The notes under the pieces: model-generated
What the model was told of the DNA's origin: nothing
The model's database searches: none
Seen by the model: the letters and a program-made list of their open reading frames with translations, nothing else
Translations under genes and position numbers: made by a program
Assembly (NCBI GenBank): GCA_035295125.1
Contig: DATGJP010000062.1
Coordinates: 20,264 to 84,263 of the forward strand
Length of the DNA stretch: 64,000 nucleotides
Origin: JAICMB01 sp035295125
GTDB lineage: Bacteria > Acidobacteriota > Terriglobia > Bryobacterales > Bryobacteraceae
Direction of reading: 5' to 3'
Shown here: piece by piece, positions 25,580 through 34,926 of the stretch
Position numbering within the stretch: position 1 is the first letter of the stretch
How the letters are laid out: every line of letters starts with the position of its first letter

Positions 25580-27278
25580 AATCGCGAGCGTCTCGTCGTT
25601 CCTGACGGACCTTCCTGTCCTCTTTGCGGGGCTCGCGTTGTTCTATGCGTTGATCGCTCTCGCCCACTACTGGTCCGGCCCGGTTCAACCGCAAGTACAG
25701 ATCGACCTGAGCCCCGCAAGACTTCCGGTCTACGCGCTGTTCTCCATCGCTCGGATTGCGGTTGCATATGCGGTCAGCCTGTTGTTCAGCGTGATTTACG
25801 GCTATGTGGCAGCTAACAATCGGAGAGCCGAGCGGCTCATGGTTCCGCTGCTTGATACGCTGCAGTCGATTCCCGTGCTGTGCTTCCTGCCGGGCGTCAT
25901 GATTTCGATGGTCGCGCTGTTTCCGACCACGCAGTTCGGACTGGAGATCGGGTCGATTCTGCTGATCTTCACGGGACAGGTATGGAACATGGCTTTCAGC
26001 GTTTACGCGTCGTTGAAAAGCATTCCCCGGGAGATGCTGGAGGCCGCGCGGCTGTACCGCCTGAGCTGGTGGCAAAGACTGGTTCAACTGGAATTGCCGC
26101 ACACCTCAATCGGGCTGATCTGGAATTCTATGATGTCGGTGGCGGGCGGCTGGTTCTCCCTGATGGTGTGCGAAATGTTCGTGCTTGGTAATCGCGATCT
26201 GCGTCTTCCCGGCCTGGGATCGTACCTGCAAACGGCATCGAACGCGGGCGATATGCGAGCCATTGTGTGCGGCCTGATCGCCATGGTCGCCGTCATTGTG
26301 CTCATCGATCAGTTGGTTTGGCGTCCAGTGATTGCCTGGAGCGAGAAGTTCAAGTTCGAACAGGTAGAGGCGTCGGAGACAGCGACTTCGCCGGTGCTCG
26401 ATTTCCTGCGCCGGTCGAGAATTCTTTCGCGATCCACGAGGCTGGTGATTGCACCGGCTCGCGAGGCATTGGCGCTTCATTTTGCTCGGGCGGCAACGAC
26501 TTCTCGACGGCCACGAGGGGGCATTATCCTACGGGGGGTTTCGAACGTTCTGCTGCTGGCGAGTGGCGGCGGACTCATCTTCGCGTCCGTCTCAATGTGC
26601 ATGATGCTCGTGCGCGTTACACCGGCGGAATTAAGGGAGATTCTTTGGGGAGCCGGTGCGACGTTCCTTCGTGTCGAACTGACGCTGGTGCTTGCAGCCT
26701 TATGGACGATTCCGGCAGGCGTCATCATCGGACTCAGGCCACGTCTTTCAGCGATCGCTCAGCCGGTGGCGCAGATTGCTGCGTCCGTGCCGGCACCGGC
26801 ACTATTTCCAATCGTGCTGTTGCTGCTGATCCGGCTGGGCGGCGGGTTAGGAATCGCGTCGATTGTCCTGCTGCTGCTCGGGACGCAATGGTACATCCTG
26901 TTCAACGTCATCGCGGGCGCCAGCGCCATTCCTTCCGATTTGAAAGAGGTTTGCTCCGTGTTTCACCTGGGCCGCGTGCACCAATGGAGGACGCTATTCC
27001 TACCCGCGATTTTCCCCTATTTGATCACAGGGTTTGTTACCGCGTCGGGCGGCGCCTGGAATGCCAGCATCATTGCCGAGTATTTCAAGTTTCGCAATCA
27101 GACTTTTTCATTGACCGGCTTGGGCGCGGTGATCAGCCGGGCGACCGATGCGGGCAATTTTCCGGTGCTTCTGGCGGCGACGATCGTCATTAGCTTGATG
27201 GTGGTGACGATTAACCGGCTCGTCTGGCGCAGGCTGTATGGGTTGGCGTCGACCAGGTTCAAGATGGAATTTACTTAA
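25557..27278 (+). CDS. Fused double ABC permease, NitT/TauT type
   Basis: A 573-residue membrane protein with two binding-protein-dependent permease domains in one chain. The EAA-type loops are EMLEAARLYRLSWWQRLVQL (first half) and DLKEVCSVFHLGRVHQWRTL (second half). Each half has about six hydrophobic helices, separated by a basic linker (about residues 260-325, with RRSRILSRSTR and TSRRPRGGI). The second half ends with AGNFPVLLAATIVISLMVV. Together with the overlapping ATPase it would make a complete transporter from two polypeptides. No periplasmic binding protein is encoded here. The start, ATG 25557, lies within the ATPase end, so the pair is translationally coupled. Confidence 0.92.
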   Translation: MMTPSRAKIASVSSFLTDLPVLFAGLALFYALIALAHYWSGPVQPQVQIDLSPARLPVYALFSIARIAVAYAVSLLFSVIYGYVAANNRRAERLMVPLLDTLQSIPVLCFLPGVMISMVALFPTTQFGLEIGSILLIFTGQVWNMAFSVYASLKSIPREMLEAARLYRLSWWQRLVQLELPHTSIGLIWNSMMSVAGGWFSLMVCEMFVLGNRDLRLPGLGSYLQTASNAGDMRAIVCGLIAMVAVIVLIDQLVWRPVIAWSEKFKFEQVEASETATSPVLDFLRRSRILSRSTRLVIAPAREALALHFARAATTSRRPRGGIILRGVSNVLLLASGGGLIFASVSMCMMLVRVTPAELREILWGAGATFLRVELTLVLAALWTIPAGVIIGLRPRLSAIAQPVAQIAASVPAPALFPIVLLLLIRLGGGLGIASIVLLLLGTQWYILFNVIAGASAIPSDLKEVCSVFHLGRVHQWRTLFLPAIFPYLITGFVTASGGAWNASIIAEYFKFRNQTFSLTGLGAVISRATDAGNFPVLLAATIVISLMVVTINRLVWRRLYGLASTRFKMEFT

Positions 27279-27280
27279 GT

Positions 27281-27369
27281 GAAGCAGGCCTGCCTTTTGA
27301 AGCGCCGAAGCGCCGCAAACCAAGGCCGAGCGTGCGCATGCGAAACCGCCTGCTTCACCCTTCCACATT
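27281..27369 (+). repeat. Dispersed palindromic repeat pair at a convergent junction
   Basis: A degenerate left arm (GAAGCAGGCCTGCC) at 27281 and a B arm (GCGAAACCGCCTGCTTCACC, CTTCCACA) at 27340-27367, about 45 bases apart. They fill most of the 106-bp gap between the permease and sixA, which converge. Confidence 0.8.
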
Positions 27370-27384
27370 CGGCGAAAGGCGGCG

Positions 27385-27888
27385 TTACTTGCGCTTCGTC
27401 TTCCCTAACCCGCTCAACCTGGGAGTCAGCAGCCACTTCAATGCACCGTGCGGCTGCACCTGCGCGATATCGACGGTGACCCGCACCAGCGCGCCCTTTT
27501 TTAAGTCAATACTCAACGAAGGACTCCCCAGCAAATACGCCACAAAGCGGCTGAGATGCGGCTCGTGCCCGGCAACGAGCGCCGACTTCGCGGTCTTGTG
27601 CGTCCGCAGCTCTTTCCACAATTGCTCCGGATTGCTATTGGGCAGGAGCGCTTTCGTTTCGACCAATTCGTCGGACGAATCGAGCTGGCCGGCCGCGATC
27701 TGCGCGGTCTCCTTGGCACGGTCGAAAGGACTGGTGAACACCAATTCTGGTGCGACCTTCGCGCCGCGTGCCGCGCGGGAGACCCGCTCCACATCCGCTC
27801 GGCCCCGCGGCGTTAATTTGCGCCGCGCCTCCTCCACATCGTCGCCTCGAGGCTCCGCCTCGCCGTGGCGCAATATGTATACATCCAT
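27385..27888 (-). CDS. sixA: Phosphohistidine phosphatase SixA
   Basis: A 167-residue histidine-phosphatase of the SixA type: RHGEAEPRGDD at residues 7-17 (catalytic RHG), ELVFTSPFDRAKETA (the TSP...RA segment) and ALVAGHEPHLSRF (second catalytic His in GHEP). SixA removes phosphate from phosphohistidine on histidine-containing phosphotransfer domains. The gene begins six bases after the Ppx/GppA stop on the same strand, an arrangement seen in other bacteria. The length is normal and the C-terminus is basic (SGLGKTKRK). Confidence 0.92.
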   Translation of the reverse strand: MDVYILRHGEAEPRGDDVEEARRKLTPRGRADVERVSRAARGAKVAPELVFTSPFDRAKETAQIAAGQLDSSDELVETKALLPNSNPEQLWKELRTHKTAKSALVAGHEPHLSRFVAYLLGSPSLSIDLKKGALVRVTVDIAQVQPHGALKWLLTPRLSGLGKTKRK

Positions 27889-27894
27889 TGTTTG

Positions 27895-29433
27895 TTAACG
27901 CCTCGCTCTCGTTATTACCAGTTGCCGGTCGTACACTTGCTTGAAGACATCACCAACCTGCTCGCCGGCCCACTGTTCCAGTTTGACATCCGGATCCGAA
28001 TGCAGCACAACCAAAAACTGCGATTCGAGAAGGGTGCAGTCGATCGATTGCACGTGCTGCTCATGACGCTGATCGAGCGCCGATGCCAGACGCAGCAACG
28101 GCGCGAGAAACATGACGGAGCGTTTGGACTCCGCGTCGAGCGCCTGAAATTCGAGGTGTGATGGCCCAGGCATGCTCTTGCGGTGGAATCGACACAAATG
28201 CGCCACGATCTGGCGCTCGCGCTCCGTGAACCCGGGCAGGTCCGAGTTCGCGACCAGGTAATAGGAATGCCGATGATGACGCGTATCGCTGACGAAGTGA
28301 CCGATGTCGTAAAGGTAAGCCGCGGCTTCGAGCAGCCGTCCGAAGAATGGCGGGAGCTTATGCAGCACGGCGGTGGCATCGAACAACTGCGCGCCTAACT
28401 GTGCGACCTTGCGGACGTGTTGCAGATCCACACCGTAGCGGCGAGCCATGGCCGCCGCGACGGCGCGCCGGTCCGAATCGAGCCTGGAGAACTCTTTGCC
28501 TACACCGCGCCGCGCCAGGTCGGCGATGATTCCGTCGCGCAGCCCAGCGGCTGAGTATTGCAGGCGTTTCACCTCGAACTCGCGCATGACGTAGGCCAAC
28601 ACCGCGACGCCAGGGACAATAATCTCGGCGCGCCGGGGACCGATACCAGGAGTTTTGCGGCGCCCATCGAGATTTCGAGTCGCAACCTCGCGATAGAACT
28701 TACGAACCCGGGAGAACGACGCGTAGGAACGGTCCACTCTGTCCCGCCGCGCTCCGCTGATGCGATTAACCGCAGCGACGAGCGCAGCCGCGCTTCCGGA
28801 AGTACCGATGACGCGCTCATAGCTGTGAACGTTGAGTTTCTGCACGACGCTTTCGAGCCGCTGCCCGATGTACTCTTCCATTTGCGTCAGCTCGAGTTTG
28901 GTAGGAGGGTCGGACTTGAGAAAAACCTCCTTCAGGCGCACTGCGCCGATCTTTTTCGAGAACGCATCGAGCAGGTGGCCGCCTTCGCCGACAATGATCT
29001 CGGCGCTTCCACCGCCGACGTCAATGATCATCGTGCGTCCCGATGTGTCGTTCTGGGGCCAACGGCTGTGAACCCCAAGATAAATGAGGCGCGCTTCTTC
29101 AAGACCCGAAATTACTTCGACCGACGTCCCCAGGGCCTCGCCGGCCCGGTGCAGGAACTCGGCCTTGTTGCTCGCATCGCGAAGCGCGCTGGTTCCGACG
29201 GCGCGCACACCGACGACGTCGTGTTTACGATACTCCTGCGCCATCGCGGCGAGCACGTTGCACGCCGTCTCAATCGCCGCGGGACTCAACCGTCCCGAAC
29301 GGAAAACGCTTTCGCCCAAGCGCGTCACCTGGCGATCTTCCGCAAGCACCCGAAACTCGCCCGACTGTGTTACTTCAGCCGCGAGCATCCGGATAGAGTT
29401 GCTTCCGATATCCACCGCTGCGTAGCTCGGCAC
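27895..29433 (-). CDS. ppx: Ppx/GppA exopolyphosphatase
   Basis: About 512 residues from GTG 29433 (VPSYAAVDIGSNSIRMLAAE). The frame is open upstream to 29643, but that stretch overlaps the divergent DUF2252 gene and has no homology, so I use the GTG. Actin-like ASKHA fold: DIGSNSIRM, VRAVGTSALRDA, the IDVGGGSAEI phosphate loop and VIGTSGSAAALV. The C-terminal half carries the HD-type helical domain (YDIGHFVSDTRHHRHS and IVAHLCRFHRK). It would hydrolyse polyphosphate from the end, or pppGpp. It is upstream of sixA in the same operon. Confidence 0.92.
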   Translation of the reverse strand: MPSYAAVDIGSNSIRMLAAEVTQSGEFRVLAEDRQVTRLGESVFRSGRLSPAAIETACNVLAAMAQEYRKHDVVGVRAVGTSALRDASNKAEFLHRAGEALGTSVEVISGLEEARLIYLGVHSRWPQNDTSGRTMIIDVGGGSAEIIVGEGGHLLDAFSKKIGAVRLKEVFLKSDPPTKLELTQMEEYIGQRLESVVQKLNVHSYERVIGTSGSAAALVAAVNRISGARRDRVDRSYASFSRVRKFYREVATRNLDGRRKTPGIGPRRAEIIVPGVAVLAYVMREFEVKRLQYSAAGLRDGIIADLARRGVGKEFSRLDSDRRAVAAAMARRYGVDLQHVRKVAQLGAQLFDATAVLHKLPPFFGRLLEAAAYLYDIGHFVSDTRHHRHSYYLVANSDLPGFTERERQIVAHLCRFHRKSMPGPSHLEFQALDAESKRSVMFLAPLLRLASALDQRHEQHVQSIDCTLLESQFLVVLHSDPDVKLEQWAGEQVGDVFKQVYDRQLVITRARR

Positions 29434-29510
29434 ACCCGTTATGATAAATCTTCGTGCCGCATCGCCGCGCTCCGTCCGCGCACATCGAAACCTGATACGA
29501 TCAGCGGAAA

Positions 29511-30620
29511 ATGAGAATTCAGAAAGCAACGAGCGACTACGAAGCCTGGTTGCGAACCCATCTACCGCTTCTTTCAGGTGACCTCGCAAAAAAACACCTC
29601 GAAATGGCATCACCCACGGGGCCGTTCGCCTTTTTTCGCGCAACGTTCTACCGCTGGATGACGCTGTGGCCGAAAGTGTGCCGCAATCTCAGGCGCGCGC
29701 CGACAGTACTGGCTGTGGGCGATCTGCATGTCGAAAACTTCGGAACCTGGCGCGATGAAGAGGGCAGGCTGATTTGGGGTATCAATGATTTCGACGAGGC
29801 TTTCCCGCTTCCTTACACTCTCGACCTGGTAAGGCTGGCGGCCAGCGCCATTCTGGCCATTGGCGAAGACGATCTGTGGCTCGATCCGGAGGATGCCATC
29901 GAGGCGTTTCTATCCGGCTACACGGCCGCACTCACTACCGGCGGATCCATTTTCGTTCTGAGTGAGCACAATGCCTGGCTGCGCAGCATGGTGAGCGGCG
30001 ATCTGAGGGACCCGGTCGCATTCTGGCACAAGATCAAGCGCTGGCCGAACGTGACGCGGATCCCCCGCGAGGCGCGTGTCGGAATCGCGCGGTTACTGCC
30101 CAAGGATGCTCAACCACTTCGCATCGTGGCCCGGCAAGCTGGACTGGGGAGCTTGGGCCGCGAGCGCTACGTGATGCTCGCCAACTGGCACGGCGCGCTG
30201 ATTGCACGGGAGGCAAAAGCCCTGGCGCCGTCGGCGTGTATCTGGGCCGGCTTCAAGGCCCCAAAACCGGGGGTCATCCACTACGATCAAATCTTGCACA
30301 GCGCGATCCGAGCCTGCGACCCTCACGTCGCGGTACACGGAAACTGGCTGGTGCGCCGCTTAGCTCCCGACTGCTCGCGTGTCGACCTCGCGGCTCACAA
30401 GAAGAATGCCGACGAGGAACTGCGCCTGATGGAAGCGATGGGTCATGAGACCGCGAACGTTCATCTCGGCACGCCGAAGATTGCGAGGAGTATTCTGAAG
30501 GATCTCCAGTCACATCCCAGGGACTGGCTGTCGCGCGCCGCCCACGCCATGGTCGAACGCGTGCGCGAAGATTGGAAGCAGTGGCGCGAGACTAATGCGA
30601 CGCCGCCGGCGAAGGCCTGA
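29511..30620 (+). CDS. DUF2252 family protein
   Basis: A 369-residue DUF2252 protein. Recognised by FFRATFYRW, VLAVGDLHVENFGTWRDEEG and WGINDFDEAFPLPYTLDLVR, which resemble the catalytic region of aminoglycoside-kinase-like folds (GDLHxxN and DFDE). The real function is unknown. A kinase-like fold is established only as a fold prediction. The ATG at 29511 lies 77 bases from the divergent ppx start, so the gap probably holds both promoters. The 3' end overlaps the convergent membrane-protein gene by 29 bases. Confidence 0.85.
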   Translation: MRIQKATSDYEAWLRTHLPLLSGDLAKKHLEMASPTGPFAFFRATFYRWMTLWPKVCRNLRRAPTVLAVGDLHVENFGTWRDEEGRLIWGINDFDEAFPLPYTLDLVRLAASAILAIGEDDLWLDPEDAIEAFLSGYTAALTTGGSIFVLSEHNAWLRSMVSGDLRDPVAFWHKIKRWPNVTRIPREARVGIARLLPKDAQPLRIVARQAGLGSLGRERYVMLANWHGALIAREAKALAPSACIWAGFKAPKPGVIHYDQILHSAIRACDPHVAVHGNWLVRRLAPDCSRVDLAAHKKNADEELRLMEAMGHETANVHLGTPKIARSILKDLQSHPRDWLSRAAHAMVERVREDWKQWRETNATPPAKA

Positions 30621-32082
30621 TCGCGACTACTACCCCGCCAACCGGACCACGGTAGATCACCTGGAGCTTTTGCTGTTCGATGTAATCGTGGTCGTATTCG
30701 TCGCGCAGAACGTAGACCGGTTTGACCGACTGTATCGGCCGGTCCGTGTCTTGAATGAAGTTGAATAAGCCGACGCGGCCGTAGTAGTGCTCGTAGAATT
30801 TGAGCGCGGCAGTGTACTCCCAGCCTGTGACTACGTCCCGATAACCGTATTGCCGGTTAATGTCGACGAGCGTATGGAAGGCAGGTTGGGTCTCGGCGTC
30901 GAACTTCCACTCGCGGAAGTGGGAAATCCGCAAGCAACCGAGAAAGTACACGGCTCCGATCGACAGTACGCCGATGCCAAGCGCATGCGCGACGGCGCCG
31001 GCACGGGATGGATAGCGGCAAGCTGCGGCGACGCCGAAACCGAGCGTGGCAAGCACGACGAAATAACTCGCCGTCCGCTCCTGCGGATAAAGGATTCCCA
31101 GCGCCCGGTGAGCCAGCCAGTAGAGAGAGAGAGCCAGGGTCAGGACGCCCACCAGATAGAAGAATACAGTTGATTCCCTCCGTGTTTCGGCGTCCGTCCG
31201 TGCGATCCGCAAGGCGCACACCGTCAGAAATAGGACGATCCACGAGTATTTGAAGACTTCGGGAAGTACGATCGCCACCCAATTCAGAAAGCCAAGTACC
31301 AATGCGTTCGCGACCTGAGGATTCGGTGTATAGAAGCTGGCTTCCGTAAGGCTATGCACCATCTGATGAATGGTCGCGGCGCCGTAGTAGAGTTGCCCCT
31401 TTGGCCAGTCGAGCAGCGTCTGTCCGCAGATTGCGGTGGTCACAAGCACGGCAGGCAGAAGACCGGCTCCGGCAAGCCTGTACCAGTTCGCGCGCCGCAC
31501 AAACAATGCCCACAGGAGAAATATCGCCATGATGGAGGCATTGACCCAGGCAAACGCGAAATTCGCACAGAAGGAGAGGCCAACGCATAAAGACGCCAGA
31601 GCACAGCGCCGGTATAGGTGGTCATTCTCGTCGGCGAACGCTTGCGCCAGCACGAGAATCGCTGTCAGTAGAAAGCCGAGCGCCAGGCTGTAGCCGCGCG
31701 AGGCGATCAGGTAATCCAGGATGAACGGGTTGTATACCAGGCACACGAAGAGAGGCCAGCGGACCCAGGCGCTGCCGATCAGCATCGAGCACAGGCGATA
31801 TGCGGCCGTGATGTAGATCGAAGCACCGATGATTGCACCGAAGCGGAACGTGAGGTGCGAGAGCCCAAACACCGTCGTGACGAACCGCTCGACAATACTG
31901 TTCAGAACATGATTTCCCGATGTCGCGTAGAATTGCGACGGCCAGTCCATGGCGCAATAGCCGAGGTAACCATCGGCTTCATCCAACGTCGCGGACTGCA
32001 GGCAGGCGCGCACTACGACCAAAAACAGCGCGAATGCCGCCGGCACGAGCAGCGGCAAATCGTATCGTCGCTTCAAATGCAT
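30592..32082 (-). CDS. Polytopic GT-C-like membrane protein
   Basis: 496 residues with about eleven hydrophobic helices and a soluble C-terminus of about 110 residues. The first external loop holds a D-E pair (ATLDEADGYLGY) where GT-C enzymes of the PMT/ArnT type have their catalytic acidic residue. A conserved-looking segment, ATSGNHVLNSIVERFVTTVF, follows. I infer a lipid-linked sugar transferase, but family membership is not certain. It overlaps DUF2252 by 29 bases, convergently. It is divergent from the CaiB gene over a 61-base gap. Confidence 0.8.
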   Translation of the reverse strand: MHLKRRYDLPLLVPAAFALFLVVVRACLQSATLDEADGYLGYCAMDWPSQFYATSGNHVLNSIVERFVTTVFGLSHLTFRFGAIIGASIYITAAYRLCSMLIGSAWVRWPLFVCLVYNPFILDYLIASRGYSLALGFLLTAILVLAQAFADENDHLYRRCALASLCVGLSFCANFAFAWVNASIMAIFLLWALFVRRANWYRLAGAGLLPAVLVTTAICGQTLLDWPKGQLYYGAATIHQMVHSLTEASFYTPNPQVANALVLGFLNWVAIVLPEVFKYSWIVLFLTVCALRIARTDAETRRESTVFFYLVGVLTLALSLYWLAHRALGILYPQERTASYFVVLATLGFGVAAACRYPSRAGAVAHALGIGVLSIGAVYFLGCLRISHFREWKFDAETQPAFHTLVDINRQYGYRDVVTGWEYTAALKFYEHYYGRVGLFNFIQDTDRPIQSVKPVYVLRDEYDHDYIEQQKLQVIYRGPVGGVVVAIRPSPAASH

Positions 32083-32143
32083 TAACTCCGCAGTGTAACC
32101 CGCTGAATCGCGTGGGGGAAAAGCGTTACGCTAGGCCTTTACG

Positions 32144-33346
32144 ATGCCACTACCACTCGAAGGACTGCGCGTCCTCGATTTCTCACATGCTCTGGCGGGC
32201 CCTTATTGCACGCTGCTGCTGGCGCAATACGGAGCGACAGTTTACAAGATCGAGCCACCCGACGGAGGAGATATCGGACGCGGGTGGGCGCCGCCGTTCA
32301 CGGGGCGCCAGGCATCCTACTTCCTCGGCATGAACGCCGGCAAGCGTGGTTTGTGCATTAACCTGAAGGACCCCCGCGGCCGGGAGCTGTGTCTCGATAT
32401 CGCGGACAAAGTGGACATCCTGGTTGAGAACTTCCGGCCAGGCACACTCGACCGCATGGGATTGAGCTATGCGGCGCTGCAGAAACGGAACCCGCGGCTG
32501 ATCTACTGCTCGATTTCAGGCTATGGCCAGAATGGCCCTGCGCGCGATGATTCCGCCATGGACCTGATCGTTCAAGCCTCTACGGGATTGATCAGCATCA
32601 CCGGCACGGCGGCCGGCGACCAGGTGCGCTGCGGTCATTCGGTAGCAGATGTTACTGCCGGCATGTTCGCGATGATTGGGGTGCTTCTCGCTCTGCAGGC
32701 GCGCGAGCGAACCGGGGCCGGCCAATTCGTGGACGTCTCGATGTTCGACGCCATGATTTCCGCTATGGCGTCGGTGTTTGCTAATTTCCTGGGTTCCGGA
32801 AACCCACCGCGTCCGCTAGGCACCTCATTCGCCTCAATCGTGCCCTACCGAACGTTTCCAACCAAGGACCGCGAGGTCGCAATCGCGTGCGGGAGTGAGA
32901 AGCTGTGGACTATTTTCTGCCAGGCGATGGGACATCCTGAGCTGGCGTCACACCCGGACTACGCAAATAACGCACTGCGCGTGAAGAATCGAGGCGTGCT
33001 CGAACCGCTCCTCATCGAGATTTTTCTCGGTGCCACGTCGGAAGAGTGGAAGACGCGACTCAACGCGGTTGGTGTGCCTTGCAGCCCGGTGCGGACGATT
33101 CCAGAAGTCACCCAGGACTTGCATGCCGCATTCCGGGGAATGTTTCCGGTGCTCGATCATTCGGGCGCGGGAGAGTTTCGTGTGACGGGGGTTCCGGTGA
33201 AGCTTTCCGGTACACCAGGAAGAATTGAGGCGGGTGCGCCCCTTCTAGGGGAACACACCCGCCAGAGTTTGCAGGAGCTTCTCGGACTTACGCCGGAAGT
33301 TCTGGCGGAATTGACCGCAGCGTCGGTGATTCATCACGCAGGCTGA
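32144..33346 (+). CDS. CaiB/BaiF-type (family III) CoA-transferase
   Basis: 400 residues. Typical family III layout: LPLEGLRVLDFSHALAGPYC at the start, GADIYKIE-like VYKIEPPDGGDIGR, NAGKRGLCINLKDPRG, and the catalytic-Asp segment DSAMDLIVQASTGLISITG. Then come HSVADVTAGMFAMIGVLLAL and FVDVSMFDAMIS. These enzymes move CoA between organic acids, often in degradation of carnitine, oxalate, bile acids or aromatics. Here the gene stands alone and no acyl-CoA dehydrogenase or ligase is near, so the substrate is unknown. The end converges on a stress-protein gene, with a palindromic repeat between them. Confidence 0.93.
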   Translation: MPLPLEGLRVLDFSHALAGPYCTLLLAQYGATVYKIEPPDGGDIGRGWAPPFTGRQASYFLGMNAGKRGLCINLKDPRGRELCLDIADKVDILVENFRPGTLDRMGLSYAALQKRNPRLIYCSISGYGQNGPARDDSAMDLIVQASTGLISITGTAAGDQVRCGHSVADVTAGMFAMIGVLLALQARERTGAGQFVDVSMFDAMISAMASVFANFLGSGNPPRPLGTSFASIVPYRTFPTKDREVAIACGSEKLWTIFCQAMGHPELASHPDYANNALRVKNRGVLEPLLIEIFLGATSEEWKTRLNAVGVPCSPVRTIPEVTQDLHAAFRGMFPVLDHSGAGEFRVTGVPVKLSGTPGRIEAGAPLLGEHTRQSLQELLGLTPEVLAELTAASVIHHAG

Positions 33347-33349
33347 ATT

Positions 33350-33393
33350 CCTGCCCCACCAGACGATGGCGCAGGGCGTTTCGCCTGTGCAAT
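33350..33393 (+). repeat. Dispersed palindromic repeat, A-type, at a convergent junction
   Basis: CCTGCCCCACC, then GGCGCAGGGCGTTTCGCC and TGTGCAA. It is the same A-type form as at 1-60, with a one-base change in the stem. It fills the 51-bp gap between the CoA-transferase stop and the stress-protein stop. Confidence 0.8.
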
Positions 33394-33397
33394 GTTG

Positions 33398-33997
33398 CTA
33401 GCGACGGCGCGGACGCGTTGTTTCTGTCACGATCTCGTCGCCGCGATGCATCGGACGGTCGGTATTCGCAAAATCCCCTTTCGCCTCACCCGTCGATGAA
33501 ATATCCTGCGCGCCGGTGCGCTCCAGGATGTCCTTGGCTCGCTTGGTCCAGTCGGAGTCGTCGGCATGCACTGAAAGCAGGATGCCGCCCGATTTAATAC
33601 GGCCTTCATAGCGCTTGGCTTCGTATTCGGGGATACCCAGGCCGATCAATACGCCCACCAGGCCGCCGATCGCCCCTCCGATACCCGCGCCACCCAGCAA
33701 GCCCATGATGGGGCCGGCTGCGATGAACGGACCTACGCCCGGAATCGCGAGTGCTCCGATGCCGGCGAGCCAACCCAGCGCGCCTCCAATGACGCCGCCG
33801 GTGATGCCGCCAGTAGTGGCGCCTTCCGGCGCCTTCGTGTTCTTTTCATGCGCGAACTCTTTCGTGCCCGCGTTATCTTCCATTAAGACCGAAATGTCCG
33901 TATTTCGAAAGCCTGCAGCCCGCAGCTCATCCACGGCGGCCTCGGCTCCGGCACGAGTTGTATAAATGCCAAAAACAGCGGTATTTTTCCCTGCCAT
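33398..33997 (-). CDS. General-stress-type protein with glycine-zipper segment
   Basis: 199 residues. N-terminal alpha/beta domain VFGIYTTRAGAEAAVDELRA, GFRNTDISVL, as in YflT/general-stress domains. The middle region, about 70-125, is very Gly-rich (GGVIGGALGWLAGIGALAIP, GAGIGGAIGGLVGVLIGLGI), like glycine-zipper membrane segments. The C-terminal domain HADDSDWTKRAKDILERTG has the same alpha/beta type. The function is unknown. A strong AGGAGG lies six bases upstream of the ATG. The gene follows the BON-domain gene by 21 bases, so they probably form a two-gene stress operon. Confidence 0.85.
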   Translation of the reverse strand: MAGKNTAVFGIYTTRAGAEAAVDELRAAGFRNTDISVLMEDNAGTKEFAHEKNTKAPEGATTGGITGGVIGGALGWLAGIGALAIPGVGPFIAAGPIMGLLGGAGIGGAIGGLVGVLIGLGIPEYEAKRYEGRIKSGGILLSVHADDSDWTKRAKDILERTGAQDISSTGEAKGDFANTDRPMHRGDEIVTETTRPRRR

Positions 33998-34018
33998 TAT
34001 GTCCTCCTAGTTATCGTT

Positions 34019-34423
34019 CTATTGTTTGGGTTTGGATCGATCCGCTTCCGAGGCATCGCCCTTGACGGTGATTTGATCCGTTACGTTCGAAGCCCCCGCG
34101 ACCTCCGTTGCGTGCGCCATCACGGCAGATTTCTCTTCCGCCGTATGAACAGGCCCCTTCAGCGTGACCGCGCCATCGCGCACAATTACTTTGACGTTAT
34201 GCGCGTATGTCGAAAGATTCTTGTCATCGACGATGGCCTTCCGTATCTTCTTCGCCATATCGCGGTCCGATGAGTTCTCTTTCTGCTGATCCGCGGTGAC
34301 GGCGCTGGAACTGCGGTCCTGCTTGTTGGCTTTGGTGTTATCTGGTTGCGTGGACTGCGCGAACATTGCGCTCGCGCCAAGCGCAAGAGCGAGCACACCC
34401 TTACTAATTATGCGTAGGTCCAT
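34019..34423 (-). CDS. Exported BON-domain protein
   Basis: 134 residues. A signal peptide MDLRIISKGVLALALGASAM ending near AQS is followed by a charged linker and one BON domain, about 54-122 (MAKKIRKAIVDDKNLSTYAH, VKVIVRDGAVTLKGPV and VTDQITVKG). BON domains bind phospholipid or envelope surfaces and are found in OsmY-type stress proteins. GGAAGGAG lies four bases before the ATG, a strong ribosome-binding site. First gene of a pair with the glycine-zipper stress protein. Confidence 0.9.
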   Translation of the reverse strand: MDLRIISKGVLALALGASAMFAQSTQPDNTKANKQDRSSSAVTADQQKENSSDRDMAKKIRKAIVDDKNLSTYAHNVKVIVRDGAVTLKGPVHTAEEKSAVMAHATEVAGASNVTDQITVKGDASEADRSKPKQ

Positions 34424-34560
34424 GATTCTCCTTCCGGCAGCTCACGCTGCCCCTCGAACGTTAGACGCTTTCCGGAGTTATAAGAACCGTTTAACGGTTA
34501 GGCGAGGCGACAAACAAATGATTGCACCGGGGTGGAGCGGTACGCTAGCCTAACCGCAAG

Positions 34561-34926
34561 TTGGCAAAATTGCGGGTACGGAACTCATCGAAAGGGACGA
34601 CGCTGGCCGATCGCGCCGACATCGCCGACAACAGTGCCAAGCGGCGGACCGGACTGTTGAAGCACACGTCTTTGAACCAGGGCGAGGGTTTGTGGATCGT
34701 TCCCTGCGAGGCGGTCCATACCATCGGCATGAAATTTCCCATCGACGTGCTGTTCCTCAGCAAGAAGCGCAAGGTGCTGAAGATCCGGCGCGTCATGCAC
34801 AAGTGGAAAATGTCGGCGTGCCTGCGCGCGCATTCGGTGTTGGAGTTGCCTGCGGGCATCTGCGACTCGGCGCAAACGACAGTAGGGGATCAACTCGAGC
34901 TCGAAAAGTACGATGAGGTTCGCTAG
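34561..34926 (+). CDS. DUF192 family protein
   Basis: A 121-residue DUF192 protein. Hallmarks: RRTGLLKHTSLNQGEGLWIV, HTIGMKFPIDVLFLSKKRKV and the late SVLELPAGICDSAQTTVGDQ. No signal peptide is seen, although many relatives are exported. The start codon is TTG 34561, with no strong ribosome-binding site. It overlaps the next gene by 14 bases. The biochemical role of DUF192 is unknown. Confidence 0.88.
   Translation: MAKLRVRNSSKGTTLADRADIADNSAKRRTGLLKHTSLNQGEGLWIVPCEAVHTIGMKFPIDVLFLSKKRKVLKIRRVMHKWKMSACLRAHSVLELPAGICDSAQTTVGDQLELEKYDEVR

Noticed and set aside
29434..29643. N-terminal extension of Ppx/GppA
   Set aside because: It overlaps the divergent DUF2252 gene, is Arg-rich, and the family begins at the AAVDIGSNS motif near GTG 29433.
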